Assembly: GCF_050389805.1 (NCBI RefSeq)
Contig: NZ_CP130945.1
Span: forward strand, 2,604,001 to 2,668,000
Length of the DNA: 64,000 nucleotides
Direction: 5' to 3'
Origin: Bacillus_BD sp050389805
Lineage (GTDB): Bacteria; Bacillota; Bacilli; Bacillales; Cytobacillaceae
This document shows positions 52,499-60,366 of this stretch, in pieces. Position numbers and translations under genes: made by a program. A model generated the notes under the pieces. That model worked only from the letters and a program-made list of their open reading frames with translations. It was not told the origin of the DNA and made no database searches. Numbering within the stretch: position 1 is the stretch's first letter; each line of letters begins with the position of its first letter.

Positions 52499-53587
52499 AT
52501 GAATCTATTAAACTGGATAAAAGTAATTGATAAAAAAGTGACTGCCTTAAGTGTGGAGAGCAACCTTTGTACAAGCAGGATATCTCCAAAAAGTTCTTGT
52601 CAAAGCTGTGTGGAAGTTTGTCCGACAAAGAGCATTTCTTTTAACAATAAGGAAATCGTCATCGATGATCATTGTGTGGAGTGCGGTCTCTGTACGGCCG
52701 TTTGCCCTACAGGTTCCATTGTGATGAACCGACCCTCTCTTTCCCAAATTACATATGATCTCATTTCTACTTGCGAGCGAAATGAAACCGTCTATCTGCA
52801 TTGTGACAAAGTAACTCTTTCCAAAAAAAGGGCTACAGCTGTATCAGTCCCATGTCTTGGAATGATTCCAAGGGAAGCATGGGTTAGAATAATGAATAAA
52901 TGTGAAAATCTTTCCATTTATCATCCTGATGCTTGTCAGGGTTGTGAGATAACGACAGGAGAACAGATTTGGCGTAAGGAACTTGAAGTAGGAGAAAAAA
53001 TGTGCGGTCAGACGATTCCGATTCTAACTCAAGTGTATAACGGGGATCAAGAAGTGTCTTATGATTTGGACCGAAGAGCGTTCCTATCTTCTCTTTTTAA
53101 CGAAATGAAGAGTACAAATAAATTGGTTTTAAAAGAAATGGCAGGCGGCGCTCCTTCCATTCCGTCGTATCTGGAAAAAATCAAAGACAGCGATTCAGTA
53201 ACAAAAGTAAAAAAAGAGTGGGAAGCATTATCTCATCAAATGGTAGAGAATATCACAAAAGAATCAGCTTATCCTTATATGCAGAAAAGATCCTTGTTCA
53301 TATCAGAATTACAAGGAAGTGAAGAATTGCAGAATCGGAAGGATACCCGTCTGCCAGAGATACTACCGGATTGTTCCTTTTGCGGGGCGTGTACGATTCT
53401 GTGTCCAACCGAGGCGATTCAAATGGAGTATGTGAATGATCGCCAAGTCATTACATTAACCCCATATAAATGCGTCGGTTGTTCCTTATGCGAAGAAATT
53501 TGCTATACGGAGAGTATTGTATTACTACCTCAACCAAATGGAATGCTACTTCGAGAAGAACATATCATCGCTGCTAAAAATGGGTGA
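52499..53587 (+). CDS. Double-ended ferredoxin-type 4Fe-4S protein
   Basis: This 362-residue protein has two ferredoxin domains at its two ends. The N-terminal pair is CQSCVEVCP with CVECGLCTAVCP (near 33-77). The C-terminal pair is CSFCGACTILCP with CVGCSLCEEIC (near 294-343). The middle contains additional Cys (CLGMIP, CQGCEIT, CGQ) and no known fold that I recognise. It follows the DmsC gene by 21 bp with RBS GAGAGGAGG. It could collect electrons for the reductases or link them to another donor. The stop TGA lies inside a dispersed hairpin repeat. Confidence 0.82.
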   Translation: MNLLNWIKVIDKKVTALSVESNLCTSRISPKSSCQSCVEVCPTKSISFNNKEIVIDDHCVECGLCTAVCPTGSIVMNRPSLSQITYDLISTCERNETVYLHCDKVTLSKKRATAVSVPCLGMIPREAWVRIMNKCENLSIYHPDACQGCEITTGEQIWRKELEVGEKMCGQTIPILTQVYNGDQEVSYDLDRRAFLSSLFNEMKSTNKLVLKEMAGGAPSIPSYLEKIKDSDSVTKVKKEWEALSHQMVENITKESAYPYMQKRSLFISELQGSEELQNRKDTRLPEILPDCSFCGACTILCPTEAIQMEYVNDRQVITLTPYKCVGCSLCEEICYTESIVLLPQPNGMLLREEHIIAAKNG

Positions 53588-53624
53588 CAGGCATCTTCTA
53601 TTTTATGGAAGGTACCTGCCACCC
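53582..53624 (+). terminator. Dispersed hairpin family (copy 7), supplying the ferredoxin stop codon
   Basis: GGGTGACAGGCATCTTC pairs with GGAAGGTACCTGCCACCC with a few mismatches. The stop TGA at 53585-53587 is part of the left arm. Confidence 0.8.
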
Positions 53625-53910
53625 TATATAGATTATATAATTATTTAAATTTTCTAAAAATTTGTATTGCGATTTCATTTTAGTAGTGTTAAACTCTCTA
53701 TATGAGTTTATATTCTATAAAGAACATCTCCATCACTCCACTATTAGTCTTTTTTAAGCATAGCAGAATAAATAATTAAGAAGAAATGAAAGTAATATAT
53801 ACTTTTTCATTTGCTGAATGTTTTTATTTGCTTTTCCAATCAAACTTAGATTTCCTTATCTATTAAAACAAAATTACACCATTCCATGACCAAAAAAATA
53901 CAATTAAAAA
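53625..53910. other. AT-rich intergenic stretch without recognised gene
   Basis: I see no convincing reading frame, RNA gene or strong hairpin in these roughly 290 bases. The composition is strongly AT-rich and contains several T- and A-runs. Confidence 0.6.
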
Positions 53911-54007
53911 AGATAGTGAGTCATAATGAACTAAAAATTTTTTTGCGCATAAATGTTAGTGAGTAATAACTCTATAATTACCTACATATATGTTAGTGAG
54001 TAATAAC
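53911..54007. promoter_or_regulatory. Three TTAGTGAGTNATAA-type direct repeats before the TetR gene
   Basis: TGTTAGTGAGTAATAAC occurs exactly at 53954-53970 and 53991-54007 (37-bp spacing), and a variant AGATAGTGAGTCATAA at 53911-53926. They are candidate binding sites for the TetR protein encoded 27 bp after the last one. Confidence 0.65.
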
Positions 54008-54033
54008 AACCATAACGATTGAAGGGAAGGCCT

Positions 54034-54645
54034 ATGACGACTTCGGATAAAATTTTAAAAGTAGCTATTGAATTAATGGCCAGCAAAGGATATAAAGGCG
54101 CAACAACCAAATTAATAGCAGAAAAGGCTAATGTGAGTGAAATGACGGTATTTCGTCAGTTTAAAACAAAGAGGAAAATATTAGAAGAAGCAATCGATCG
54201 CTATTATTATACGATTCAGTTCAAGGAACTATTTAAAGAGAGGATTGTCTATGACCTCGAAAAAGATTTGATGATGGTAGCAAAGTTATATCACAAATTA
54301 ATGAAAAATAACAAAAATGTGATAAAAATTGCCATTCAAGAAGGAAACAATGTGAAGGGTCTACTAGACCAAGTGAATAAACATCCAAGGCAATTAAAAG
54401 AATTACTCGTTCAATATTTTAATGAGATGAGAGATAAAAATCTGATTATTGAAGACGACTATGAAGCAAAAGCAATGAATTTCTTATATTTGCATTATGG
54501 AATTTTTATTTCGCGCTCATTTGTGGCCGGTGAAGAGGTTACAGCAGAAACGATTACATCCTTACCGGAGGAAGCTTTAATAAAAGATAGTGTCCAAGTT
54601 TTAGTGAATCAGTTATCACCAACATATAGTAAACAATTAAATTAG
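54034..54645 (+). CDS. TetR/AcrR family transcriptional regulator
   Basis: The start is ATG 54034 after GAAGGGAAGG (a TTG at 54019 is in frame but upstream of the site). The 203-residue protein has the TetR N-terminal domain (KILKVAIELMASKGYKGATTKLIAEKANVSEMTVFRQF, in two parts near 6-43), then an all-helical ligand domain. It is followed by DsrE and isochorismatase-like genes at close spacing and probably controls them and itself through the repeats at 53911-54007. The ligand is unknown. Confidence 0.9.
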   Translation: MTTSDKILKVAIELMASKGYKGATTKLIAEKANVSEMTVFRQFKTKRKILEEAIDRYYYTIQFKELFKERIVYDLEKDLMMVAKLYHKLMKNNKNVIKIAIQEGNNVKGLLDQVNKHPRQLKELLVQYFNEMRDKNLIIEDDYEAKAMNFLYLHYGIFISRSFVAGEEVTAETITSLPEEALIKDSVQVLVNQLSPTYSKQLN

Positions 54646-54667
54646 GAAAATATAAGGAGGATTTAGA

Positions 54668-55036
54668 ATGCATTTATTCATTCATTTAACACACGGTCCA
54701 GAAAAACCTACACAGGCTGATAGAGCCTTTTTGATTGCAAAAACTGCTTTACGGGATGGGCATCAAGTATCGATGTTTTTAGCAGGGAGTGCCGTCCAAT
54801 TGATTAAAGATGAACATCTTGATTCAGTTTTAGGGATTGGCGTAACGGCAACAGAGTTGCGAAATTCAGTAGAAGAAATTATTGAAAGAGGTGGACGAAT
54901 CGTTTTATCTCAAGTCTCATGTGGTGCAAGAGGGATTACAGTTGAGGAGCTTAAACATAAAAAAGTAGAAACCGGTTCTCCGAGTGTTTTAGTTGAAATG
55001 ACCGCTGTATGTGACAAAGTGATAACGTACGGATGA
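54668..55036 (+). CDS. DsrE/DsrF-like family protein
   Basis: This 122-residue protein has the DsrE-like fold pattern: FIHLTHGPEKPTQADRAFLIAKTAL at the start (given as one segment of the alpha/beta core), GHQVSMFLAGSAV, and VSCGARGITVEEL near 80-92. A Cys at about 81 lies where sulfur-carrying DsrE proteins keep theirs, but a sulfur role is not established. It sits between the TetR and amidase genes. RBS ATAAGGAGGA precedes the ATG. Confidence 0.8.
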   Translation: MHLFIHLTHGPEKPTQADRAFLIAKTALRDGHQVSMFLAGSAVQLIKDEHLDSVLGIGVTATELRNSVEEIIERGGRIVLSQVSCGARGITVEELKHKKVETGSPSVLVEMTAVCDKVITYG

Positions 55037-55052
55037 ATGGAGGAAAATGTTG

Positions 55053-55763
55053 ATGGCAAGAATTTGGGAAAAATTCTTACATGAAAGGGATGCGAAAATC
55101 TATCGTTCTGCAGGCTTAGGAAAAAACACGGGGCTAGGCAAGAAACCTGCATTATTAATCATCGATGTTCAGTATGGTTTTACAGGAGATGGACCTGAAG
55201 GTATTGAAGAATCGATCAAAAAATATCCGACGAGCTGTGGAACAACAAGTTGGGAAGCCATTCCCCATATCAAAAAGGTACTCGATAAGGCACGTGAAAA
55301 AGGGGTGCCTGTACTATATACGGTTATTGAAGGTAATAAAGGTATGGACAATGAGAATTTAGTGATAAAAGGAAATGCGTTTAACTTACCTATCATGCTT
55401 GAAGGGGAAAAAGGAACGAGAGTGGTCGATGCTATTGCTCCAATTGAGGGTGAAATCGTCATTTCAAAAAAGAAAGCAAGTGCATTTTATGGGACACCGA
55501 TTATTTCCTATTTAAATGCAAAAGGAGTAGATAGTGTCATTATCACAGGTTGTACGACGAGCGGGTGTATTCGGGCAACGGCAGTAGATGCTTTTTCTAA
55601 CCATTATAAAGTAGTTGTCCCAGAAGAATGTGTATTTGACCGCGGAATTACGACTCATGCTCTTAATCTATTCGATATTCAACAAAAATATGGAGATGTG
55701 TTGAGTACGGAACAAGTGATAGAAGAAATGAACCAAATAAAGGGAGAGGTTGTCACAAGATGA
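55053..55763 (+). CDS. Isochorismatase-family hydrolase, probable amidase
   Basis: I place the start at ATG 55053, nine nt after GGAGG; ATG 55047 is only three nt from it. The 236-residue protein has the cysteine-hydrolase triad: Asp38 (LLIIDVQ), a Lys in ISKKKASAFYGT, and nucleophile Cys172 in TSGCIRAT. Relatives are maleamate amidase, N-carbamoylsarcosine amidase and nicotinamidase. The maleate-isomerase-like gene at 60367 makes maleamate amidase attractive (amide to maleate plus ammonia, then to fumarate). That is inference; the substrate is not settled by sequence. Confidence 0.87.
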   Translation: MARIWEKFLHERDAKIYRSAGLGKNTGLGKKPALLIIDVQYGFTGDGPEGIEESIKKYPTSCGTTSWEAIPHIKKVLDKAREKGVPVLYTVIEGNKGMDNENLVIKGNAFNLPIMLEGEKGTRVVDAIAPIEGEIVISKKKASAFYGTPIISYLNAKGVDSVIITGCTTSGCIRATAVDAFSNHYKVVVPEECVFDRGITTHALNLFDIQQKYGDVLSTEQVIEEMNQIKGEVVTR

Positions 55764-56569
55764 TTATATCGGGACAAGATGGTAATTTGGTGTTAATCAG
55801 ACAGGAAGATCATGCCCTGCAAGTAGGAGATATTGCGAGAAAGTGGGGAAATGAGAATTTCCAAAAACTATTAAAACATGAATCTGTAAGTCTAGCAATT
55901 GAACGACATGACTCTGGATGGCATGAGCCAGATACGGAGGTTTTATTCAATCCCAATACGAAAAGACCGTTAAACTTCATGGATGTACAACTTCCCCAAC
56001 ATGTAAAATTTTATGAAACGGGATACCGTAATACGCTTGAGAAAGATCCATATGCAGGAATGATGCTAGGGATGCACTGGATTGGTCTTTATACAAGTAG
56101 GTTTGGGTACGATCCGACTTTTACGTACAACGTTCCTGACAATTTACAGAATTTTATGAACAACACTTTATCTACCATCCAAAAAGAATGGGTCGATATC
56201 AAACAACAATACTGGACCTATCAACAGAAATTTAGTGAGTTTGAAGATCAAATTTGGATGTCTTATGAATTCTTCCAGGTCATGGATCGCTTAGGGTTGT
56301 TCATGGGGTTGAACAATCCTAAAGAAGAAAAGACGATGTCCTTAGGAATCATTAGACCAACACGTACAAGCGAACCCGTCGAGGTTACGGCAAAATCACT
56401 TGGTAATGGAACAGTTGAATTAAGTCCCTTCCCATTTGCGCAAGACTTTGAAACTACTGTACCAGCAAGAAGAATCGGAGATCGTGATTATGAAAATCAG
56501 CAAGAAGCCAAAAGTGTACTAGAAAACACAGAAACAGAAGATGTAAGATGGAAAATTGTTGCTAGATAA
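55760..56569 (+). CDS. DUF3891 family protein
   Basis: This 269-residue protein matches the DUF3891 pattern as I remember it: LVLIRQEDHALQVGDIARKWG near the start, RHDSGW near 52-57, and GMHWIGLYTSRFGYD near 102-116 (in part). The spaced His and Asp residues (EDH, RHDSGW, MHW) suggest a metal-dependent hydrolase-like site, but no function is known to me. Its ATG overlaps the amidase stop as ATGA, so the two are translationally coupled. Confidence 0.75.
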   Translation: MIISGQDGNLVLIRQEDHALQVGDIARKWGNENFQKLLKHESVSLAIERHDSGWHEPDTEVLFNPNTKRPLNFMDVQLPQHVKFYETGYRNTLEKDPYAGMMLGMHWIGLYTSRFGYDPTFTYNVPDNLQNFMNNTLSTIQKEWVDIKQQYWTYQQKFSEFEDQIWMSYEFFQVMDRLGLFMGLNNPKEEKTMSLGIIRPTRTSEPVEVTAKSLGNGTVELSPFPFAQDFETTVPARRIGDRDYENQQEAKSVLENTETEDVRWKIVAR

Positions 56570-56692
56570 CATTACTATTGTTTACTTATTTTTTTGACTT
56601 TGAAGTAGAAATGTTGTTTTAGAAACCCTGATTATTCTAGTCTACGGTATTTCTTAAAGAACAAGTGAAGAAGAGGTGAATTTCCAATAAAA

Positions 56693-56711
56693 TAACTGAA
56701 TATTCTGTTAA
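56693..56711. promoter_or_regulatory. TAACTGAATATTCTGTTAA near-palindrome before the second catabolic operon
   Basis: A near-perfect inverted repeat around GAATATTC. Its complement contains TTAACAGAATATT, identical to 38346-38358 before the first Rieske operon. The 56570-56736 gap otherwise shows no clear promoter. Confidence 0.5.
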
Positions 56712-56736
56712 AAAAGACAAACAGTAGGTGATACCA

Positions 56737-56967
56737 TTGCGAGAAAGTATGATTTTGAAAAATGAATTTGCTATTGTAGCTGTTGCACTAGACCGCTCTG
56801 CCAATGGAGATCGCTTAATGCTTAAAGATATTCGAACCGGAAAAATTTCCTATTTTGATCCTCTAGAATTAGAGAGTCTTGTATGGAGCTCGCATAAAGA
56901 CCTGACCGATTTACTAGACCCATCGAAAACGAGATGGATTCATGAAGTAGACGACTTAGAATCCTAA
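56737..56967 (+). CDS. Small protein of unknown function
   Basis: The start is taken as TTG 56737, six nt after AGTAGGTGA; ATG 56749 is an alternative. The product is 76 residues long and includes LKNEFAIVAVALDRSANG, LKDIRTGKISYFDPLE and TRWIHEVDDLES. It has no membrane segment, no Cys cluster and an acidic C-terminus. I do not recognise the family. It opens the operon that continues with the MDR dehydrogenase and Rieske genes and could be a small regulator or subunit. Its reality rests on the RBS and its close placement. Confidence 0.62.
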   Translation: MRESMILKNEFAIVAVALDRSANGDRLMLKDIRTGKISYFDPLELESLVWSSHKDLTDLLDPSKTRWIHEVDDLES

Positions 56968-57003
56968 ACAAAAAAATTAATTAAATATAAGGAGTGACAA
57001 AGC

Positions 57004-58149
57004 ATGTCAAATCAAATTGATACGACATTGTTTCAAAATCAAAAAGGGGAAACACAAAAGTTTAAAGCAGCTGTATTAACAGGAAAAGAAACAGTTGAAA
57101 TATTGGAATTCCCGATGCCTGAAATCGGAGAGAATGACGGACTGCTTCATGTGGAAGCTTGTGGGGTATGTGGTTTTGATAGCGAAGCGTATCTAAATGG
57201 AGGTAATGGTGTATTTCAATTGCCATGTGTGATTGGGCATGAGATTGTAGGTCGCGTTTCAAAAATCGGACCAGAAGCAGCCAAACGTTGGGGAGTGAAA
57301 GAAGGGGACCGTGTAGTTGTAGAAGAATACATCCCTTGTGGTTCCTGCCGTAATTGTCTAACAGGCCATTATCACCAATGCTTTGAACTTCGTTATGGTG
57401 CTGTTCGAATCGATCATCCTAAGACTGCATTATGGGGCGGATTTGCGGAATATATGTATTTACACCCGAATGCGATTATTCATAAAGCGAGTCCTGATGT
57501 TTCACCAGAGCTATTACAGTTATATATTCCTATCTCAAATGGGATTCACTGGGTCCAAGAAGTAGGAAATGCAAAAGTGGGAGATACAGTTGTCATCCAA
57601 GGACCTGGACCTATGGGATTAGGGGCCGTAATCGGGGCCAAAGAGGCTGGCGCTGAAACGATTATAGTCACAGGAATGTCCAAAGATGCCCATCGTCTAG
57701 AAATGGCAAAAGAATTTGGAGCCACACATACCTTCTTCGCCGATACTCAAGACGTTGTAAAAGAAGTAGCGGCAGTAACTGATGGAAGAATGGCCAATAC
57801 CGTAATTAATGCGGCAACAGCGCCACAACAATTAGTATCATCGCTAGATTTAGCAGGTGAAAGGGCAACTGTAGTACATTCTGCAACGGATGAGAAATTA
57901 ACACAAAACCTAATGTCTAGTAAAATTACATGGAAATTATTAACCGTCAAAGGTGTATTGGGAAGACCAACGAAGGCTGTGGGTGTAGCTTTACGTGTCA
58001 TTGAATCTGGAAGATATCCATTAGAGAAAATGGTGACTCATAGTTATCCAATTGAACAAGCAGGTGAAGCCGTCCATACACATGCATACGGAAAAGACGG
58101 TTGTATTCATGTAGCTGTAGTGAATGAATCATTGAAAAAGGAGTGGTGA
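57004..58149 (+). CDS. Zinc-binding medium-chain alcohol dehydrogenase
   Basis: This 381-residue MDR protein has the GroES-like half with catalytic zinc ligands (ACGVCGFDSEAY, GHEIVGRV) and structural-zinc Cys in CGSCRNCLTGHYHQC near 115-129. The Rossmann half has GPGPMGLGAVIGA and a nucleotide-binding loop near 198-210. It oxidises an alcohol or diol, or reduces the carbonyl, with NAD(P). It precedes the second Rieske pair. The substrate is unknown. RBS AAGGAGTG precedes the ATG. Confidence 0.9.
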   Translation: MSNQIDTTLFQNQKGETQKFKAAVLTGKETVEILEFPMPEIGENDGLLHVEACGVCGFDSEAYLNGGNGVFQLPCVIGHEIVGRVSKIGPEAAKRWGVKEGDRVVVEEYIPCGSCRNCLTGHYHQCFELRYGAVRIDHPKTALWGGFAEYMYLHPNAIIHKASPDVSPELLQLYIPISNGIHWVQEVGNAKVGDTVVIQGPGPMGLGAVIGAKEAGAETIIVTGMSKDAHRLEMAKEFGATHTFFADTQDVVKEVAAVTDGRMANTVINAATAPQQLVSSLDLAGERATVVHSATDEKLTQNLMSSKITWKLLTVKGVLGRPTKAVGVALRVIESGRYPLEKMVTHSYPIEQAGEAVHTHAYGKDGCIHVAVVNESLKKEW

Positions 58150-58161
58150 TTCGGAGTGGAG

Positions 58162-59322
58162 ATGACGAAAGTAACGAATCTTGTTCAAGAAGGAGCCGTT
58201 CACGGAGATATTTATTTAAAAGAAGAAATCTTTCAATTAGAAATGGAGAAAATTTTTGAAACAACATGGGTCTATGTAGCTCACGAAAGTGAAATTGCCA
58301 ACCCAGGTGATTATAAAACGACCTTCATTGGAAGACAGCCGGTTATTGTCACGCGTGAAGCAGATACAGAAAAGGTGAATGTCTTTTTCAACCGCTGTAG
58401 ACATCGTGCGGCAACGGTTTGTCAGCAAGAAAAAGGAAACGCTAACTATTTTAGATGTGCGCTGCATGGTTGGACCTACTCAAATAATGGAGATCTAACC
58501 GGAATGCCATTTCAGGACGGTTATGGGGAAGATTTTGATCGTTGCACAATGGGACTCAAAAAAGTAGCGAGAATAGGAATTCATAATGGGTTTATTTTTG
58601 CGAGCCTCAGCAAGGCTGGAAAAAGTCTTGATGAACACTTAGGTCACGCTAAGAAATATTTAGACTATGTTGTTGGAACGGGACCAGAAGGGATAGCTTT
58701 AAATGCAGGTGTTCATAAATATCATTTTGACGGAAACTGGAAACAACAGGTCGAAAATACAATTGATCCATACCATTTAAGCGTGACCCATCGAAGTTTC
58801 TTTAATATTCTTGCTAATAAAACAGGTAAGAAAATAAATTTTGCCAGAATGCATAAATCCGAAAAAATTCGCGATCTTGGCAACGGTCATTCCCTTTATG
58901 AACTTGACGCAGATATCGGAATTGGTGAATTACCATTTAATCTGATCATTTTCCCGAATTTAGGAATTCTCGGGTCACAAGTTCGAGTAACGTTCCCTGT
59001 TTCAGTTGATAAAACAAATGTACAGTTATATCCAATTATGTTAAAAGGAGCTTCAAAAGAGGAAAACGCAGCACGGTTACGAAAACATGAAGGGTTTTAC
59101 GGACCAGCAGGGTTTGGAACTGTCGATGATTTAGAGGTTGCATTTGATCGAGTCGTGGAAGGATTAAAGGCCAAAAGTGGAGATGAAGATGGGGAGTGGT
59201 TAGAAATTAGCCGTGGATTAAGTCGTGAAGTCGTTGATGAAGATGGAATCATTACGGCTACATCTAGTGATGAGATCTCTTCAAGGGCGTTTTATAAAGA
59301 ATGGAAACAACTAATGTCTTAA
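58162..59322 (+). CDS. Rieske non-heme iron oxygenase, alpha subunit (set 2)
   Basis: The start is ATG 58162 after CGGAG; GTG 58156 is an alternative. The 386-residue protein has Rieske ligands Cys79, His81, Cys99 and His102 (RCRHRAATVC and CALHGW). The mononuclear iron pattern is ENTIDPYHLSVTH. It differs from the alpha subunit at 38420 (CPYHG there, CALHG here), so the two oxygenases probably act on different rings or steps. The beta subunit follows 16 bp later. No ferredoxin or reductase gene is beside it. Confidence 0.93.
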   Translation: MTKVTNLVQEGAVHGDIYLKEEIFQLEMEKIFETTWVYVAHESEIANPGDYKTTFIGRQPVIVTREADTEKVNVFFNRCRHRAATVCQQEKGNANYFRCALHGWTYSNNGDLTGMPFQDGYGEDFDRCTMGLKKVARIGIHNGFIFASLSKAGKSLDEHLGHAKKYLDYVVGTGPEGIALNAGVHKYHFDGNWKQQVENTIDPYHLSVTHRSFFNILANKTGKKINFARMHKSEKIRDLGNGHSLYELDADIGIGELPFNLIIFPNLGILGSQVRVTFPVSVDKTNVQLYPIMLKGASKEENAARLRKHEGFYGPAGFGTVDDLEVAFDRVVEGLKAKSGDEDGEWLEISRGLSREVVDEDGIITATSSDEISSRAFYKEWKQLMS

Positions 59323-59338
59323 GAAGGAGGGCACTTTT

Positions 59339-59821
59339 ATGAATCCTGTTTTAGTGGATATTAAGGAAATTGAAGCATTCTTAATTCAAGAAGCGGATTA
59401 CTTAGATCGTAAACAATTTCAGGATTGGTTACATTTATTTGCAGAGGATGCGATTTATTGGGTTCCATCGAATCAAGATGATTATGACCCCATGGTACAT
59501 GTATCGATCATCTATGATAACATGGAACGCTTGAAGGAACGTGTATGGCGGTTAGAAAGTGGTTTGGCTTATGGACAGGAGCCTCAATCAAAAACGAATC
59601 ATTTGCTGACAAATGTACGAATTCTTGATAATCTTAATGACCGTATAAAAGTAGCTGCTAATTTTATAGTTGTTGAAATACGAAGAAGCGTTAAAACGAT
59701 TTACTCTGGAAGAATGGAGTATGAATTAATTCAATCAGGTCTATCTTGGAAAATTGCACAAAAGAAGACAATCTTGCTTGAAAATGACGAATATATCGGT
59801 AACTTTAGTTTCCTTATTTAA
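59339..59821 (+). CDS. Ring-hydroxylating dioxygenase beta subunit (set 2)
   Basis: This 160-residue SnoaL-like protein has IEAFLIQEADYLDRKQFQDWLHLF and the DDYDP, MERLKERVWRLES and NHLLTNVRI segments typical of beta subunits. It supports the alpha subunit just upstream; RBS AAGGAGGG precedes the ATG. It is shorter at the N-terminus than the set 1 subunit. Confidence 0.92.
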   Translation: MNPVLVDIKEIEAFLIQEADYLDRKQFQDWLHLFAEDAIYWVPSNQDDYDPMVHVSIIYDNMERLKERVWRLESGLAYGQEPQSKTNHLLTNVRILDNLNDRIKVAANFIVVEIRRSVKTIYSGRMEYELIQSGLSWKIAQKKTILLENDEYIGNFSFLI

Positions 59822-59850
59822 TGTCTTACTAAATAATGAGGAGTGGTTAA

Positions 59851-60297
59851 ATGAACCTACAAGGTGAAACGAAGTTTGATATTAGTCCACAAAAATTATG
59901 GGATTCTCTACATGATGAGGAGATTTTAAAGAAGGTTATTCCAGGCTGTGAACAACTCGTCTTGAATGAGTCAGGTGAGTATGATGTCATTTTAAAGCTA
60001 GGGATTGCTTCAGTTAAAGGTGAATATATTGGGAAAGTCCGATTAGAGGACATCGATCACCATCAGTATTATATCTTACATGCTTCCGGTAGTGGTTCTC
60101 CGGGTCATGTCGAAGCGAAAATGAATTGTTATATTGATGAAACCGAAACAGGCTCTGTTCTTAAATGGGATTGTGAAGCTGCAGTAGGTGGAACGATTGC
60201 AAGTGTTGGGAACCGAGTATTAGGTGGAGTCGCTAAATTTTTAGCTGGAAAGTTTTTTAAGGACATTCAAAAGGAAATCAAAGTAACATCAAGTTAA
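59851..60297 (+). CDS. CoxG-like SRPBCC protein (second copy)
   Basis: This 148-residue paralogue of the protein at 14967 shares the IPGC start, LKLGIASVKGEY, LHASGSGSPGHV and GGVAKFLAGKFF. CoxG proteins accompany molybdenum hydroxylases. The matching FAD and 2Fe-2S subunits lie 0.9-2.2 kb further on, after the maleate-isomerase-like gene. RBS AATGAGGAG precedes the ATG. Its function at the enzyme is inferred from the family. Confidence 0.9.
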   Translation: MNLQGETKFDISPQKLWDSLHDEEILKKVIPGCEQLVLNESGEYDVILKLGIASVKGEYIGKVRLEDIDHHQYYILHASGSGSPGHVEAKMNCYIDETETGSVLKWDCEAAVGGTIASVGNRVLGGVAKFLAGKFFKDIQKEIKVTSS

Positions 60298-60366
60298 TGT
60301 TAAATTTCAAGAAATAAATTCACAAAATTTATAATAAACAAAAAAATAAAAAAGAAGGTTGATAAG

